Assembly: GCA_951213105.1 (NCBI GenBank)
Contig: OX578138.1
Span: 98,166,614-98,230,613, forward strand
DNA length: 64,000 nucleotides
Origin: Amaurobius ferox
Taxonomy: Eukaryota > Arthropoda > Arachnida > Araneae > Amaurobiidae
Direction of reading: 5' to 3'
Shown here: one piece after another, positions 13,391 to 24,547 of the stretch
How the letters are laid out: each line of letters begins with the position of its first letter
Numbering within the stretch: position 1 is the first letter of the stretch
Position numbers and translations under genes: made by a program
The notes under the pieces: model-generated
Database searches by the model: none
What the model saw: the letters and a program-made list of their open reading frames with translations, nothing else
What the model was told of the DNA's origin: nothing

Positions 13391-15504
13391 TTGCTCAGCA
13401 ACGCAATTAAATCAAATGTGTTTGTTCATTTTTATTATTATTTTTTCGATTTGAATAACAAAAAATCTGATGTGGGCAACACATGACTTTCCTTATATAA
13501 TGCAATGAATTTACTACTTTTACAGCTAAAAAAATGTTATTCTTATTGTAGATACTTATATTATTTCAAAAATATTGAATTTTCTTGAATTAGTCGTCAT
13601 TTTCATTGATTTAGCGTCATTTTTATCCATTTGGCGAGATTTTCGTTAATTTGGCAACATTAAAAAATGTCGCCAACTTGGCGACATTCCGCTAAATTCG
13701 TCGCCAAAATCTCGCTAAGCGTTATGGACGGAGAAATAAGTTATTTTTGCAGCAGATAAATGACTATTAGCGTTCAAATACAAAAGTATTACTCAAAGTA
13801 TATTTTCTCGTGAATGGAACGAGTTAGATCCACGAGAATGATATCACCCAATTTATCGCATGATATTACATATGAAAAGTGAACATGTTTCTTAACAGTT
13901 AATATTTTTTTTAAATTTATGGAGGTTTTTGATAAATTTATTTGAAAAATGTGCAATATCTCGAGAACGGTTCATGCATTCGTTCTAAAATTTATGTCAA
14001 TCGTTTTCTAAGGGAAAATAACATAAGAAATGACTATTTGCATAACTTTATTAAAGGTTTTGATTTTTTGATGATTTTTTCAAAATTTCACTCGAAAGTT
14101 TAGGAAGGTTCTGAAACATTCGATTGTGTTTTAAAACAATAGGCTTCCAGTATTCATGTATTGTGATTTTTGTACCAAATTTCATTCGAATCGTTCCATT
14201 CGTTCGTGAGATATCGTCTCCACAGACTCACTGACACACACACACAGACAGACAGACACAGACATCACCTCAAAAATGTTCGATTCGTGATCAGGAATGC
14301 TTGAAACGTGCTCTCCCGTCGAAAACTCGAATTCGAATTTTCGACCCCGTCACAATACTTTCCTTATACATTATGTATATAAGGAAAGTAATAAATGGAT
14401 ATAAAATATATCTTATAAATGAGCTGTTTGATTTTTCTTTTAATTATATTAACTGCATACTGCGTACATCATTTTCATTTATTTTGGCAAAGAGTTTTTA
14501 AACTTATATTGATGAAATGGTTTAGCCAATAAACTCATATATTGTGTTTAGCCAATAAACTCATATATTGTGTTTAGCAAATAAACTCATTTAGCTGATT
14601 GTTGAAACAGAATAAGATTAGATCGGGTATATCTTCTAATACATTTTTAATGTTTTCATATAGTATATACAAACGGGATTAGGATGTTTTATTTAGATCT
14701 GCAAATTTAGATCTACGAATTTAGTGGGATATCGCTAACTTGGCAACTTTTCTTAAACGTTGCCAAATTGATGGAAATGTCGTCAAATTGATAAAAACGA
14801 CGCTGAATCAATGAAATTAATTTTGTTTTGTTAGAAGAGAGTACTGAAAGGACGTTTCGGTAGCATTTGTCTGTCAGTCCAATCGTCCTATTTAGTAACG
14901 CATTTAGCGAATTTTTAAAATGTCGTCAAATTGATAAAAAATGTTTGTAAATCCATAAAAATATCTTGAAATTAATAAAATTGAGCTAAAAAAATAAAAT
15001 GAATTGTATTTTGTTAGGGGATAGTATTGTAGGGATGTTTCGCAAATTTGTCGCAAAGTGGGACTGTCAGTTCTACAGTCCCGCTTGGCGATAAATTTGA
15101 CGATTTTTTAAACTGTCGCTAAATTGACGAAAATGACGCCAAATTGATAAAATGACGCTAAATTCATCAAAATGACGCCAAATCAATGAAAATTCAATAT
15201 TTTGCATAATTAAGTACGGTTTTCTAGATAGTCTGTCGTTTTGTGTGGATTAAAAAATATTTTTTCTAAATTTGTTTACAAACTGGACCAGGATTCTTTA
15301 TTCTTCAGATCTGCCTGTGAAGATAATTGTGTATATCGAGTTCAGAGATTCTTATATATGTTTTAAAAGAATTAAATCAAATATTTTAATAGAATATTTT
15401 AAATAACAAAATCATATGGAATATTATAGGAATTTACACATAATTGTGAATGTTAAGTTTCTTTATAATATATTTTCTGTACGAAGAACAGGTACACCGC
15501 TAGT
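13391..15504 (-). repeat. Inverted C copy C5, split by an A element
   Basis: Read on the minus strand, the copy starts at 15504 ('actagcggtgtacctgttc') and follows C order down to 13391. It is interrupted by the A element at 13466-14390. The host sequence either side ('cgatttgaataa' and 'ataaatggatataaa') is contiguous in the uninterrupted C copies, for example near 4678. A 31-bp segment with 'aataaactcatatattgtgt' is present about three times at 14520-14590. Confidence 0.7.
13466..14390 (+). mobile_element. A-family element A1 (Helentron-like, non-autonomous)
   Basis: Starts 'tctgatgtgggcaacacatg' and ends in an imperfect hairpin, 'actttccttata...tataaggaaagt' (about 14357-14389). The 5' subterminal 'actttccttatata' matches the 3' hairpin arm. 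An internal 'cacacacagacagacag' microsatellite lies at about 14237. TC start, subterminal inverted repeat, 3' hairpin and internal microsatellite are the published hallmarks of Helentron-associated elements; the assignment is inference. No protein is encoded. Confidence 0.65.
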
Positions 15505-15786
15505 CTGTAATAAAATTTACAGTTATGCACACAGAAACGTAGAATTTCAGTATTACCGAACTAGGAATGGCCCTTGAGAACGTACATGATTTCGGAAATA
15601 CTTTTCACTTTCATTATACTGTATTTTTCTTGTGAGATACTTTTACAATTTTTGGGTGCCAGTAAAGGCCTAGGTCCATTTGTTGATTTATCAGTTTGAA
15701 TCTATTCAGCTCATTCACTAATCATGTACTTACACCATGTATGTTGATGCAGGAAACAAGGGGCTTAGTACCTGTATTACATATAA
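15505..15786. other. No gene recognised
   Basis: About 280 bp with no feature I can support. A ~35-bp motif ending 'tagtacctgt' at about 15752-15775 recurs diverged at about 16760-16795, flanking MITE D1. Confidence 0.5.
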
Positions 15787-16644
15787 CTGGATATCTCAAA
15801 AAGATTGAAACGCGCTTTAATTATTTACCTGTTGGAGATAAGTGGGCAATGTAAATTGCAAAAATGTTGAAAGTAAGGTAGGAAATAAGACTACGTTAAT
15901 GAAATAGTCCTCCCATTCATTTTCGAAAAATTACGCTTTTGAAATTTTTATACGACCCCCTTAGACAAATTGAGTCAATCAGAAAATTTTTATTTTTAAT
16001 GCAACAAGATCATTAAAAGAAACCGCATATCTGTATCTTTAAAATTAAGCGAGTTATATTCAATTGAAAATTCAACATTGTGAATGGGAACCCTATATCA
16101 AATTAGAAATGTAAATTTGTGATATATCACAAAAAATATAAAACTGGATGATAATACATAGGAGACATTTTTGCGAATTCCGCATAGGCTCACGATGCAA
16201 TCGTAATGGTTTATTTAAATACATTTGTGATAAAAAAAATTTGACACATATTAACGTATTTTTGATCTAAACTATTACCATCGTCAATTTGTTTATGATC
16301 CCTATTTTTACTGATGAAACAGCCTTTCTCATGGTACGGAAAAGTGACATGAGTCAGATTTTTTTCCTTTATCATAATTCAGTTGATTTTTAAAGATACA
16401 GATATGCGGTGTTTTTTTTTTAATGATCGTGTTGCATTAAAAATACAAATTTTCTGATTGACCAAATTTGTCTAAGGGGGTCGTATAAAAATTTAAAAAG
16501 TGTAACTTTTTGAAAATTAATGGGAGAACTATTTCATTAACGTAGTCTTATTTCCTTTCTTAGTTTCAACATTTTTGTAATTTACATTACCCGCTTATCT
16601 CTAATATGTAAATAATTAAAGCGCAATCTTTTTGGGACACCCTG
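15787..16644. mobile_element. Foldback MITE D1 (CAGGGTGTCCC ends)
   Basis: The right end is 'tttttgggacaccctg' followed by TA. The left end is the degraded inverse, 'ctcaaaaagattg'. The arms are inverted repeats of nearly 300 bp: 'aagtgggcaatgtaaattgc' pairs with 'gtaatttacattacccgctta', and 'acgacccccttagac' with 'gtctaagggggtcgt'. A TA target and a CAGGG terminus fit the IS630/Tc1/mariner superfamily. It is collinear with D2 at 55944-56807. No coding capacity. Confidence 0.8.
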
Positions 16645-17351
16645 TATATGATTCTTTTACAATTAAATATTAATTTCATTATTGGGTGTAGTTACACGCT
16701 TAACTTATATCATGCCTTTCTCAACATGATATCCAGATTTCAAATGCGCACCTTATATATGGAACAGGGAACGAGGGGTATTTAGTACCTGTTTTATTTA
16801 TAAAGGAATTATTCTGAAGCCAAACGTTGGGTCTATTTTATCACAAATATCAGTTTCCATCTATATTGAATCTTTCGCCTTCTCGTATACAGTATTTCGT
16901 AATATTCGATAATTGTTACCTGTTGGTTTCTTTCTTTCATTTGTAACTACCTGATATGCCATTCTGTACAAAAGGTATTTTGTAACAACTACAAATCATG
17001 GCAGCACATACGCACGTGTTCAAAGCATGTTTGTCCAAATCACCTAAATGCGAACTTTTCCCTGTTTTAATCTTTCTCTCTATTTTTCTTTTCTTATCAA
17101 TTAGGTATCTCTGAATTACATCAGACGGATATTTTATACTGGTTCTCAACCGAAAACTTTGCGCAAATAAGAAAAACACAAGAAAGGAGATTATGTGCGA
17201 TTGATCTGGTGGTAGACGCACGCGGAGATAACACATAAATACAAATAAAAGAAGGCGTTTATTACACAAAGGTATGCGTATTTATACACAGTCATTTGTT
17301 AAAAAAATCGGCAGTGGCTGCAGTCTGATGGTGCCGAAATGATTTTGCGTG
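16645..17351. other. No supported gene
   Basis: About 700 bp without a recognisable element. A 110-codon frame on the minus strand (16937-17269) has no motif I recognise, and its neighbours are all repeats. I treat it as chance, though it is the longest frame in this stretch. Confidence 0.45.
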
Positions 17352-17533
17352 AATAATATATATATATAATAAATTACAAAGTTGCGTAAAAAAAGGTGCA
17401 GAATTTTATAAAATCGATAAAAATTTTCAGGGGATTAAATTTAAAGAAATATAAAATTTACATTTTTATACGGCCCCCGTACAAAAACATTTCCAATGAG
17501 TAAAATGCGCCCCATATACTAATAAGGAGATGT

Positions 17534-17925
17534 TGATGATGTTGATGTTGATGACCCAGACCGTCCGACCTACCAGAAAGGTGTAAGGTAACTGTACGGA
17601 CGGCCGGGAAGTGCCACCCAATTTAGACCGGAACCCAGTGGGGGAGGCATCCACAGGGACCGTACCCTCCTTCCCCTACCACCAACCTCTCGGAAGGACT
17701 TACGGACCCACATGTTTAACGTGATCGTACTCCGCATGAACACGGCGGCATATGTGGCAGCGTGCAAATCTAGCGCGCAAACCACGGGGATACCGCACCC
17801 GAGATGGCCAACAGCACGCGGCGTTCCGAGGTGGTCACCCACCAAGTACTAACCGCGTCCGATGCTGCTTGACTTCGGTGATCTAACGAGAACCGGTGTT
17901 TTCAGCACGGTACGGCCGTTGGCCT
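17534..17925 (-). mobile_element. 5S rRNA-derived SINE, copy 1
   Basis: On the minus strand it begins with a ~118-nt 5S rRNA-like head (17807-17924). A ~270-bp body ('gcccggtggtttgcgc'-type sequence) follows, with a tail of 'atcaacatc'-type triplets at 17534-17560. It is bounded by a 14-bp direct repeat, 'taataaggagatgt', at 17520-17533 and 17926-17939. Such duplications indicate LINE-mediated insertion. The same head, body and tail recur at 46425-46811, so this is a family and not an isolated 5S pseudogene. It belongs to the SINE3-type class; the body is unknown to me. Confidence 0.85.
17807..17924 (-). ncRNA. 5S rRNA-like head of SINE copy 1
   Basis: The reverse complement begins gccaacggcc and keeps the 5S internal promoter landmarks: 'agtcaagcagcatcgg' in the A-box/intermediate-element region and 'acttgggtggg'-like sequence, here reduced to 'acttggtggg', near box C. 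It ends 'gcgtgctgttggc'. Single-base losses and changes, together with the attached SINE body, argue against a functional rRNA gene. Its likely role is the pol III promoter of the SINE. Confidence 0.8.
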
Positions 17926-18623
17926 TAATAAGGAGATGTACAAAATTTCAGCATTTTATCATAAAAATTCCGCAGATATGCTTAAACAAAGTTAGTGAGG
18001 GATTAATCACAAATTAAAATGTAAATGTTTACAGCAAGAGTGCAAATGAAGCAACGCAGAAAAGCATCATAGGCAAATAATATCTGCCTCTTATCTTTAA
18101 TGGATCTTTGGCATGGATGGAAAACATTTTGAACAAGTTTTGTAATTTTTGTGTAAAGTTATTATTTCTACACAGTGTAGATACTTTTGTACCAATAAAT
18201 AGCAAAATTATTATTTATTTATGTAATGATTGTTTTCTTTAGTAATTTGTGTATGACCCCTGAAACGCGATCTGTCGACATGATTTTTCCTCTCTGAGAA
18301 CCCATGCCAATACATCGAAAAGTGGTTTAAGTTAGCGTTTTTGTCTTTCATATCTCTGGGACTTCTTATGATAAATTGCAGAAATTTTGTACATAGCCTT
18401 AGTGTATGGGGCACATTTTACTAATTGGAAATGTTTTTACACGGGGGCCGTATAAAAATTTAAATTTCGTATTTCTTAAAATTTAATTCCTTCGAAAATT
18501 TTAATCGATTTCGTAAAATTCTGTACCTTTTTTTACACAACTTTGCAATTTATTATATATGTCTACGATCAATATTTAAGGAATAAAAGCCAAAGTCAAT
18601 GTTTTTGGGACACCCTGTATATA

Positions 18624-20470
18624 CAGAGTGATTATAATTAAAGTTCCCGGTTTGAAAATGGTCTTAAATAAAAAGCACTGGTCAGAATGCTTTGAAATTT
18701 TGCGTGAACACTCGTGGAGCAATGGAATTTTGTTTGGTGAAGAAAAAAACAGTAGTTTAAAAGTCGCCGCTAGGAGAATAATTGGCGCTTTGTTACACTG
18801 GAATGCAATACAAAAGTAATAACGGTTGACTTACTCATTGGCTAATGACGTAATAAATGTTCAATATGCTGTCCTTCGAATACTGAATTAAAAGTCGATC
18901 TTTTATCATCATATGCATGCAAGTAATGAAAAAAAAATGTCATCTATTGAAACAATGTTAAATTCTAAGCAAACGTAAGTAGTATCTTTTTTCACAAAAA
19001 GTGGATTTAACTTGTTTTGCATAATTGCTCTTCAAATGCTGCTACAAATTTGCATAAGACAGTGACGTTGCAATAAACGTTTGCTATAAAAAAGGAAGAG
19101 CTGAACTTGTTTCTCATAACTTAATGAAAAATCTCTATTGTTCTGTCGCAATGACTCTATCATTAAGCTCTTCTTGTCAAATTGTCTTATGAGAATAACA
19201 GATCCTGTTTAGTAGCTCTTAGAAAGTTCAGAACGTTAAAAAAGTTAAAATCTGGTCCTCTGTGTGGCAAAAACTTGCGCAAAATGATTTAAAAATTTGA
19301 AGAGACTGGCTCTTTGGATATCAAACCTGGCAGGGGACGGAAAGCAGTCGATGGAAAGATAGTGGAAGACGTAGCTACAGCGTTAGAAGAAAAGCGTAAT
19401 GCTAATGCATCTACGAGTGCACGTGGAATTGCCCGATCATTAGACGTACCCTCCAGTACGGTGCAAAAAATTTTGAAACACATTTTGAAATGTTATCCTT
19501 ACAAACTGTCCCATGTTCAACAGTTGCTACCTGCGGACAATGTTGCACGTGAAATGTTCGCACTTCAATTTTTAACTCGGATACAAGTGGACGATGAATG
19601 GCCCTGGAACGTTTTGTGGACTGACGAAACACACTTCCATCTCCACGGAACTGTTAATACGCAAAATTGCAGAATCTGGGAAACCGAAAATCCACAGGAA
19701 CTACGCCAGGTGCCTCTTCATTCCCTCAAAATCACTGTGTGGTACGGATTTACAGCAGCGTTTAGTTTATTATCGGGCCTTTCTTTTTCGAAGAAGTTGG
19801 TCCTCATGGCCCCGTCACCTGTTCTGTCAATGGCCATCGATATGAACGTCTTTTGAAAAGTCACGTTATACCCACACTGCAAGAGTGTCAGTGTATCGAT
19901 AACACTATTTTCATGCAGGATGGGGCTCCACTACACATCGCAAAACCAATGAAGCGGCTACTTCGCAATCGTTTTGGAGATGACAGAATCATCAGCCGCC
20001 ATTTTCCTGTAAGATGGCCAGCACGTTCCCCTGACCTCAATCCATGTGATTTTTGGCTTTGGGAGCATCTGAAGAATGTGTTGTTTAATGGACACATTAC
20101 CAATTTAGCGAAACTTAAAGCTGGCATTACGCATCACATCCACAACATTTCTACAGAAACACTCAAATCTGTTGTTGAACACGCTATTTTGCGCTTTCAG
20201 CTTGTTTCAGAATGCGAAGGACAGCAAATTGAACATTTATTACGTCATTAACCAATGAGTAAGTCAACGTTTATTACTTATGTATTGCATTCTAGTGCAT
20301 TAAAGCGTCAATTATTCTCCTAGCGGCGACTTTTTGAACTAATGTTTTTTTTCTTCACCAAACAAAATTCCATTGCTCCACGAGTGTTCACGCAAAACTT
20401 AAAATCATTCTGACCAGTGCTTTTTATTTGAGACCATTTTCAAACTGGGAACTTAATTATAATTACCCTG
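18624..20470 (+). mobile_element. Mariner/IS630-like transposon with ~265-bp terminal inverted repeats
   Basis: Ends 'cagagtgattataatt' (left) and the inverse of 'cagggtaattataatt' (right), flanked by TA. The arms 18624-18889 and 20206-20470 match closely over their length ('aaaagcactggtcagaatg', 'gcgtgaacactcgtggagc'). The right arm overlaps the last codons of the transposase. The left end is separated from MITE D3 only by TATATA. It encloses one broken transposase gene. Confidence 0.85.
19252..20251 (+). pseudogene. Mariner-like (DDxD) transposase, broken
   Basis: The cut-and-paste transposase of the surrounding element. Readable blocks in order: helix-turn-helix linker 'FEETGSLDIKPGRGRK' (about 19300-19350); second HTH region 'STSARGIARSLDVPSS'; catalytic block 'VLWTDETHFHLHG' with the first Asp (about 19615-19650); 'FMQDGAPLHIA' with the second Asp (about 19910-19940); and 'ARSPDLNPCDFWLWEHL' with the third (about 20020-20070). 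I count 42 residues between the second Asp and the Asp of CDF, longer than the 34 of classical mariner. Lesions: an in-frame TAA just before the KFEETG block (about 19290) and a frameshift near 19760. The N-terminus upstream of about 19252 is not readable. Confidence 0.85.
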
Positions 20471-20472
20471 TA

Positions 20473-20973
20473 TATAAAGAAGAAAAGTATGTATGTATGT
20501 ATGATCCAACATCACGGAAGAACAGCAGAACCGAATTTGATAAAATTTGGTAGGCAATCTTGAAATAGCCCCACAAAATTTAGTCCATGTTTCGAGTTTC
20601 TACGACCAGTGATTCTCGAGATATTAGTGGAAAACGACACTTTCGTTTGTCTCATCACCACGGGAGAACGGCTGAACCGAATTTAATGAAACTATGTCGT
20701 AAAGTGTTCTAACTATGTTGTAAAGTGTTTCCAACTATGTTGTAAAGTGTTAAAAATTGTTATTTAATTATCAGCATTTTATGAGTAAGATTTTTCTTAT
20801 GCAGCTATGACTTATATAATGCAATGATTTTTTTTCTTACATAATGCAATGGATTTACATCTTTCACAGTGAAGTAACAATGTATAAGATTCGCAGTCCC
20901 ATATGTTCCGGTGTAATTTTTATCACAGTTTTGCATGGTAAATCCCGAACAACGCCGGGTAATCGCTGCTAGT
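20473..20973 (-). repeat. Short inverted C-like copy, interrupted
   Basis: On the minus strand it starts 'actagcagcgattacccgg' at 20973, a variant of the C start. It ends with the C 3' modules ('ttcagccgttctcccgtgg') and a degraded microsatellite at about 20495. Between 20693 and 20757 it is interrupted by three head-to-tail copies of the B-family 3' tip ('aactatgttgtaaagtgtt'). Confidence 0.6.
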
Positions 20974-20980
20974 ATAAAAC

Positions 20981-22287
20981 AAGAATGATCAATCATGCTT
21001 AAAGCATTGATTATGAAACACTTTCCAACTTCAATGCAATTTTATTTAAACATCTCTAAAATGCAATACATTCCTCGGTAATATTTTAAAACTTATCACA
21101 ATACTACATTAATTTATTATATTTGCAAACTTAAACCTTCATCGAAAAAAATGAACTTCATTCAAATGACTGCATTGAAATATAAATTTCCTGGTTTAAA
21201 CATCTCTAAAATGCGATACATTCCTCGGTAATATTTTTAAAATTATCATAATACGACAATAATTTATTATATTTGAAAACTTCATCGAAAACAACTGAAA
21301 TTCATTCAAATGAGGAATAACATAGAAAAAATAACACGCCTGGCTCTCTCTATAAAAGCAGCATTTCATTCATAAACATTTTCCCATTTATTTCATTCAT
21401 CACAGTACTAAAATAATTTATTTTATTTAAAAACTTAAGACCATGCAGCTACAAGTAGTTAAACTCTATGCTTAAAACTTCATCGAAAAAAATCGTCATT
21501 CTCTCTGTAAAATCAATGAATATTTCATTCATATCAGCTATACAGACTCCAGGAGCTAAATAATTTTGCGTTAAAGAAATATAGCAATTCTTATACAACT
21601 CATTCTACATATTTTGCTGTTTACATATTACATAAGTGAAAAATAGGTTTCGTTGTAAAAATAATCAAATTTAGATGATCATTTAAACTCAAATATATTG
21701 TAATTGCGTTGTTTCAGTATGTAGATACACAGAATTTAAGCAAAAATAAAGCGGTTTTAGGACGGATACAACACTCAATATGAATTGAAAAGAACTTTAA
21801 AAATCACGTTTTTGAGACGGCAAGATGGATGCCATATTTCATTTTGAAGTGGGTCGCGTGATCTTTTCATATCACGGTCACGTGATAGTTTTATATAAGA
21901 GGTGTAATTATTATTTTAATTTTTATTTTAAAAACTACTGAATATAGTTTGTTAAAAAGATTTTCATATATTTTATGGAATAATTTGAATATTACCTAAA
22001 ATTTTCGAAGCAATTTGTGAATTTTAAATCCGCTTAAAAAATGTTTGAAAAATTAGGTCCCATAGGGTTCAATGTATTTCATTTTTTCAACCCGGGTTTA
22101 ATCCAAAACTAATTGGGTGATATTATTCATTTATATTCCCATAGGTCTACAGACCGTCTGAACAACATAGTAAAATTTCATTTTGATTAAGTCATTTTTA
22201 CGGCAGTTATCGTGCCAACGGACAGACAGACAGACAGACAGAATGAACAGAGTCATAAACACTTTTCAACTTTGTTGTAAAGTGTTA
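20981..22287 (+). mobile_element. B-family element B1 (Helentron-like, non-autonomous)
   Basis: Starts near 'gatcaatcatgcttaaagc' with subterminal 'aaacactttccaac'. It ends in a 29-nt hairpin at 22258-22286 (stem aacacttt-t-caac / gttg-t-aaagtgtt), just after a (GACA)n tract at about 22220. The subterminal 5' motif repeats the 3' stem. No coding sequence. It is collinear with B2, and inverted in B3 and B4. Helentron/HINE assignment is by architecture only. Confidence 0.65.
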
Positions 22288-22371
22288 ATAAATGTGAAAA
22301 CAATTGGTTCCGAAAGCTATATGGGTACATTCATCAGCTAAATTCGAATAACATTAAAATGACATTTAAAA

Positions 22372-23154
22372 TCTGATGTGGGCAGCACATGGCTTTCCCT
22401 GCAGACTAAAATTCATTTTTTCTCTAATTCTTTAATAATTCACTAAATCGAGTTTAATTGCACAAAATGACACTAAATTTGCACTTTTAATTCAATTTTT
22501 GCTTTTATTTGGTAATTGGACATTTTACCGAAAGCGATGTGACAGAAATGCGATAAATTTCAAATATCTCGAGAACGGTTGATCCTAGAGTAATGGAGTT
22601 GCTCTTATTCTTTTTCCTGTCAAAAATTACGTATAAAACAAGCATTTAATTGATACATTTGAGCATATGTAGTCTTTTATTTTAGATTTTGGCGATGTTT
22701 GTGGGACATTTCGTAAAAAAATTCAGGTGTTACTTTTCCGAATCGCAACAATATCTAATGATAACCAGGATACCTTACAAGTGACTTATCTAACAATTTT
22801 TTTTTTTAATTTAGCCAATTAGTTTTTTTGCTAGAGTGGATACATCGATTTTTGCGGGCCATTTCGCAAACAAGGCAGGTTCTTTCGAACAGCACCAAAA
22901 TATAGTCAGCACCAGGGCTATCCACAAGAGACTTATCTACCAAATTCTATAAAATTCGGTCCATTAGTGTTTTAGTTAGAGTGGATACATACATTGCACA
23001 GACACACAAACAGACAGACAGACAGTCACGCTAAAAATAGATTTTTCGTGTTCTAGAGGTCCCGAAACGTTTAGATCCGTCGAAAACTCGAGTTGCGATT
23101 TTTGACATGATTCCAATACTTTCCCTATACATTACCATGTATTGCAGGGAAGGT
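22372..23154 (+). mobile_element. A-family element A2
   Basis: Starts 'tctgatgtgggcagcacatg' and ends at the hairpin 'actttccctatacat'/'atgtattgcagggaagg'. The internal 'acagacagacagacag' tract is at about 23010. It contains 'atatctcgagaacgg', a block found in all A copies. It lies between B1 and B2 in the opposite sense to the A array further right. Confidence 0.65.
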
Positions 23155-23220
23155 AAAATATGCAAGTAAACTAATTCTACCTGGAAATAAAGAATTACAG
23201 AATTAAGAGGAATGTCACAA

Positions 23221-24547
23221 CAAGAAAGATCAATCATGCTTAAAGCATTGATTATGAAACACTTTCCAACTTCAATGCAATGTTATTTAAACATATCTAA
23301 AATGCAATACATTCCTCGAAAATATTTTAAAACTTATCACAATACTACATTAATTTATTATATTTGAAAACTTGAACCTTTATCGAAAAAAATGAACTTC
23401 ATTCAAATGACGGCATTGAAATATAAATTGCCTGGTTTAAACATCTCTAAAATATGATACATTCCTCGTTAATAATTTTAGAATTATCATAATACTACGA
23501 TAATTTATTATATTTGAAAACTTCATCGAAAACAACTGAAATTCATTCAAATGACGTCATAGAAAAAATAACACGCCTGGACTCTATAAAAGCACATAAC
23601 AACACTCTATAAAAGCAAATAACACTTTATAAAAGCAACATTTCATTCATAAATAATTTCCCATTCATGTCATTCATCACAATACTATAATAATTTATTT
23701 TATTTAAAAATTACGACCATGGAGCTACAAGTAATTAAACTCTATGCGAAAAAAATCGTCCTTCTCTTTGTAAAATCAATGACTATTTCATTGATATCAG
23801 CTATGCAGACTCCATGAACTAAATGATTTTGTGTTAAAGAAATACAGCAATTCTAATACAACTTATTCTACATATTTTGCTGTTTACATTTTACATAGGT
23901 GAAAAATAGGCTTCGTTGTAGAAATAATCAAATTTGGATGAGCATTTAAACTCAAATATATTGTAATTGCGTTGTTTCAGTATGTAGATGCACAGAAATT
24001 AAGCAAAATAAAGTCGTTTTAGGACGGATACAACACTCAATATGAAATAAAAAGAACTTTAAAAATCACGATTTCGAGACAAGATGGATGCCATATATCA
24101 TTTTGAAGTGGGTCACGTGATCTTTTCATATCATGGTCACGTGATCGCTTCATATAAGAAGTGTTATTATTATTTTAATTTTTATTTAAAAAAACTACTG
24201 AATATATTTCGCTGAATTTTTTTTTTATATATTTTATGGAACAATTTGAATATTACCTAAAATTTTCGAAGCGATTTGTGAATTTTAAATCCGCTTAAAA
24301 AATGTTTGAAAAATTAGGTCCCATAGGGCTCAATGTATTTCATTTTTTTTCAACCCGGGTTCAATCCAAAACTAATTGGGTGATATTATTCATTTATATT
24401 CCCATAGGTCCTACAGACCGTCTAGACAACATACTAAAATTTCATTTTGATTAAGTCGTTTTTACGGCAGTTATCGTGCTAACGGACAGACAGACAGACA
24501 GAATGAACAAAGTCATAAACACTTTTCAACTTTGTTGTAAAGTGTTA
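23221..24547 (+). mobile_element. B-family element B2
   Basis: Collinear with B1 from 'caagaaagatcaatcatgc' to the terminal hairpin at 24518-24546. It shares the block 'caacccgggtt' and the 'agaccgtctagacaaca' segment. Differences from B1 are small substitutions and indels, plus a local triplication of a 'tataaaagca' segment at about 23583-23635. Confidence 0.65.

Larger units (their letters stand above)
17352..18617. mobile_element. Foldback MITE D3, left tip lost, SINE nested inside
   Basis: The right arm ends 'tttttgggacaccctg' at 18617, like D1 and D2, but the body is different. The left arm (17352-18000) is its inverse: 'tacggcccccgta' at about 17469 pairs with 'cgggggccgtata' at about 18443, and 'caaagttgcgtaaaaaaagg' with its complement near 18530. 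The left tip is missing or replaced by (AT)n. The arm homology runs straight through a SINE insertion (17534-17925), so the SINE came later. Confidence 0.7.

Noticed and set aside
16937..17269. 110-codon minus-strand frame
   Set aside because: No recognised motif, no splice or promoter context, and between MITEs. Kept only as unassigned sequence.
17807..17924. Functional 5S rRNA gene
   Set aside because: Fused to a SINE body with target duplications and carrying base losses.
18628..18819. 63-codon frame at the left end of the mariner element
   Set aside because: Lies wholly inside the terminal inverted repeat.
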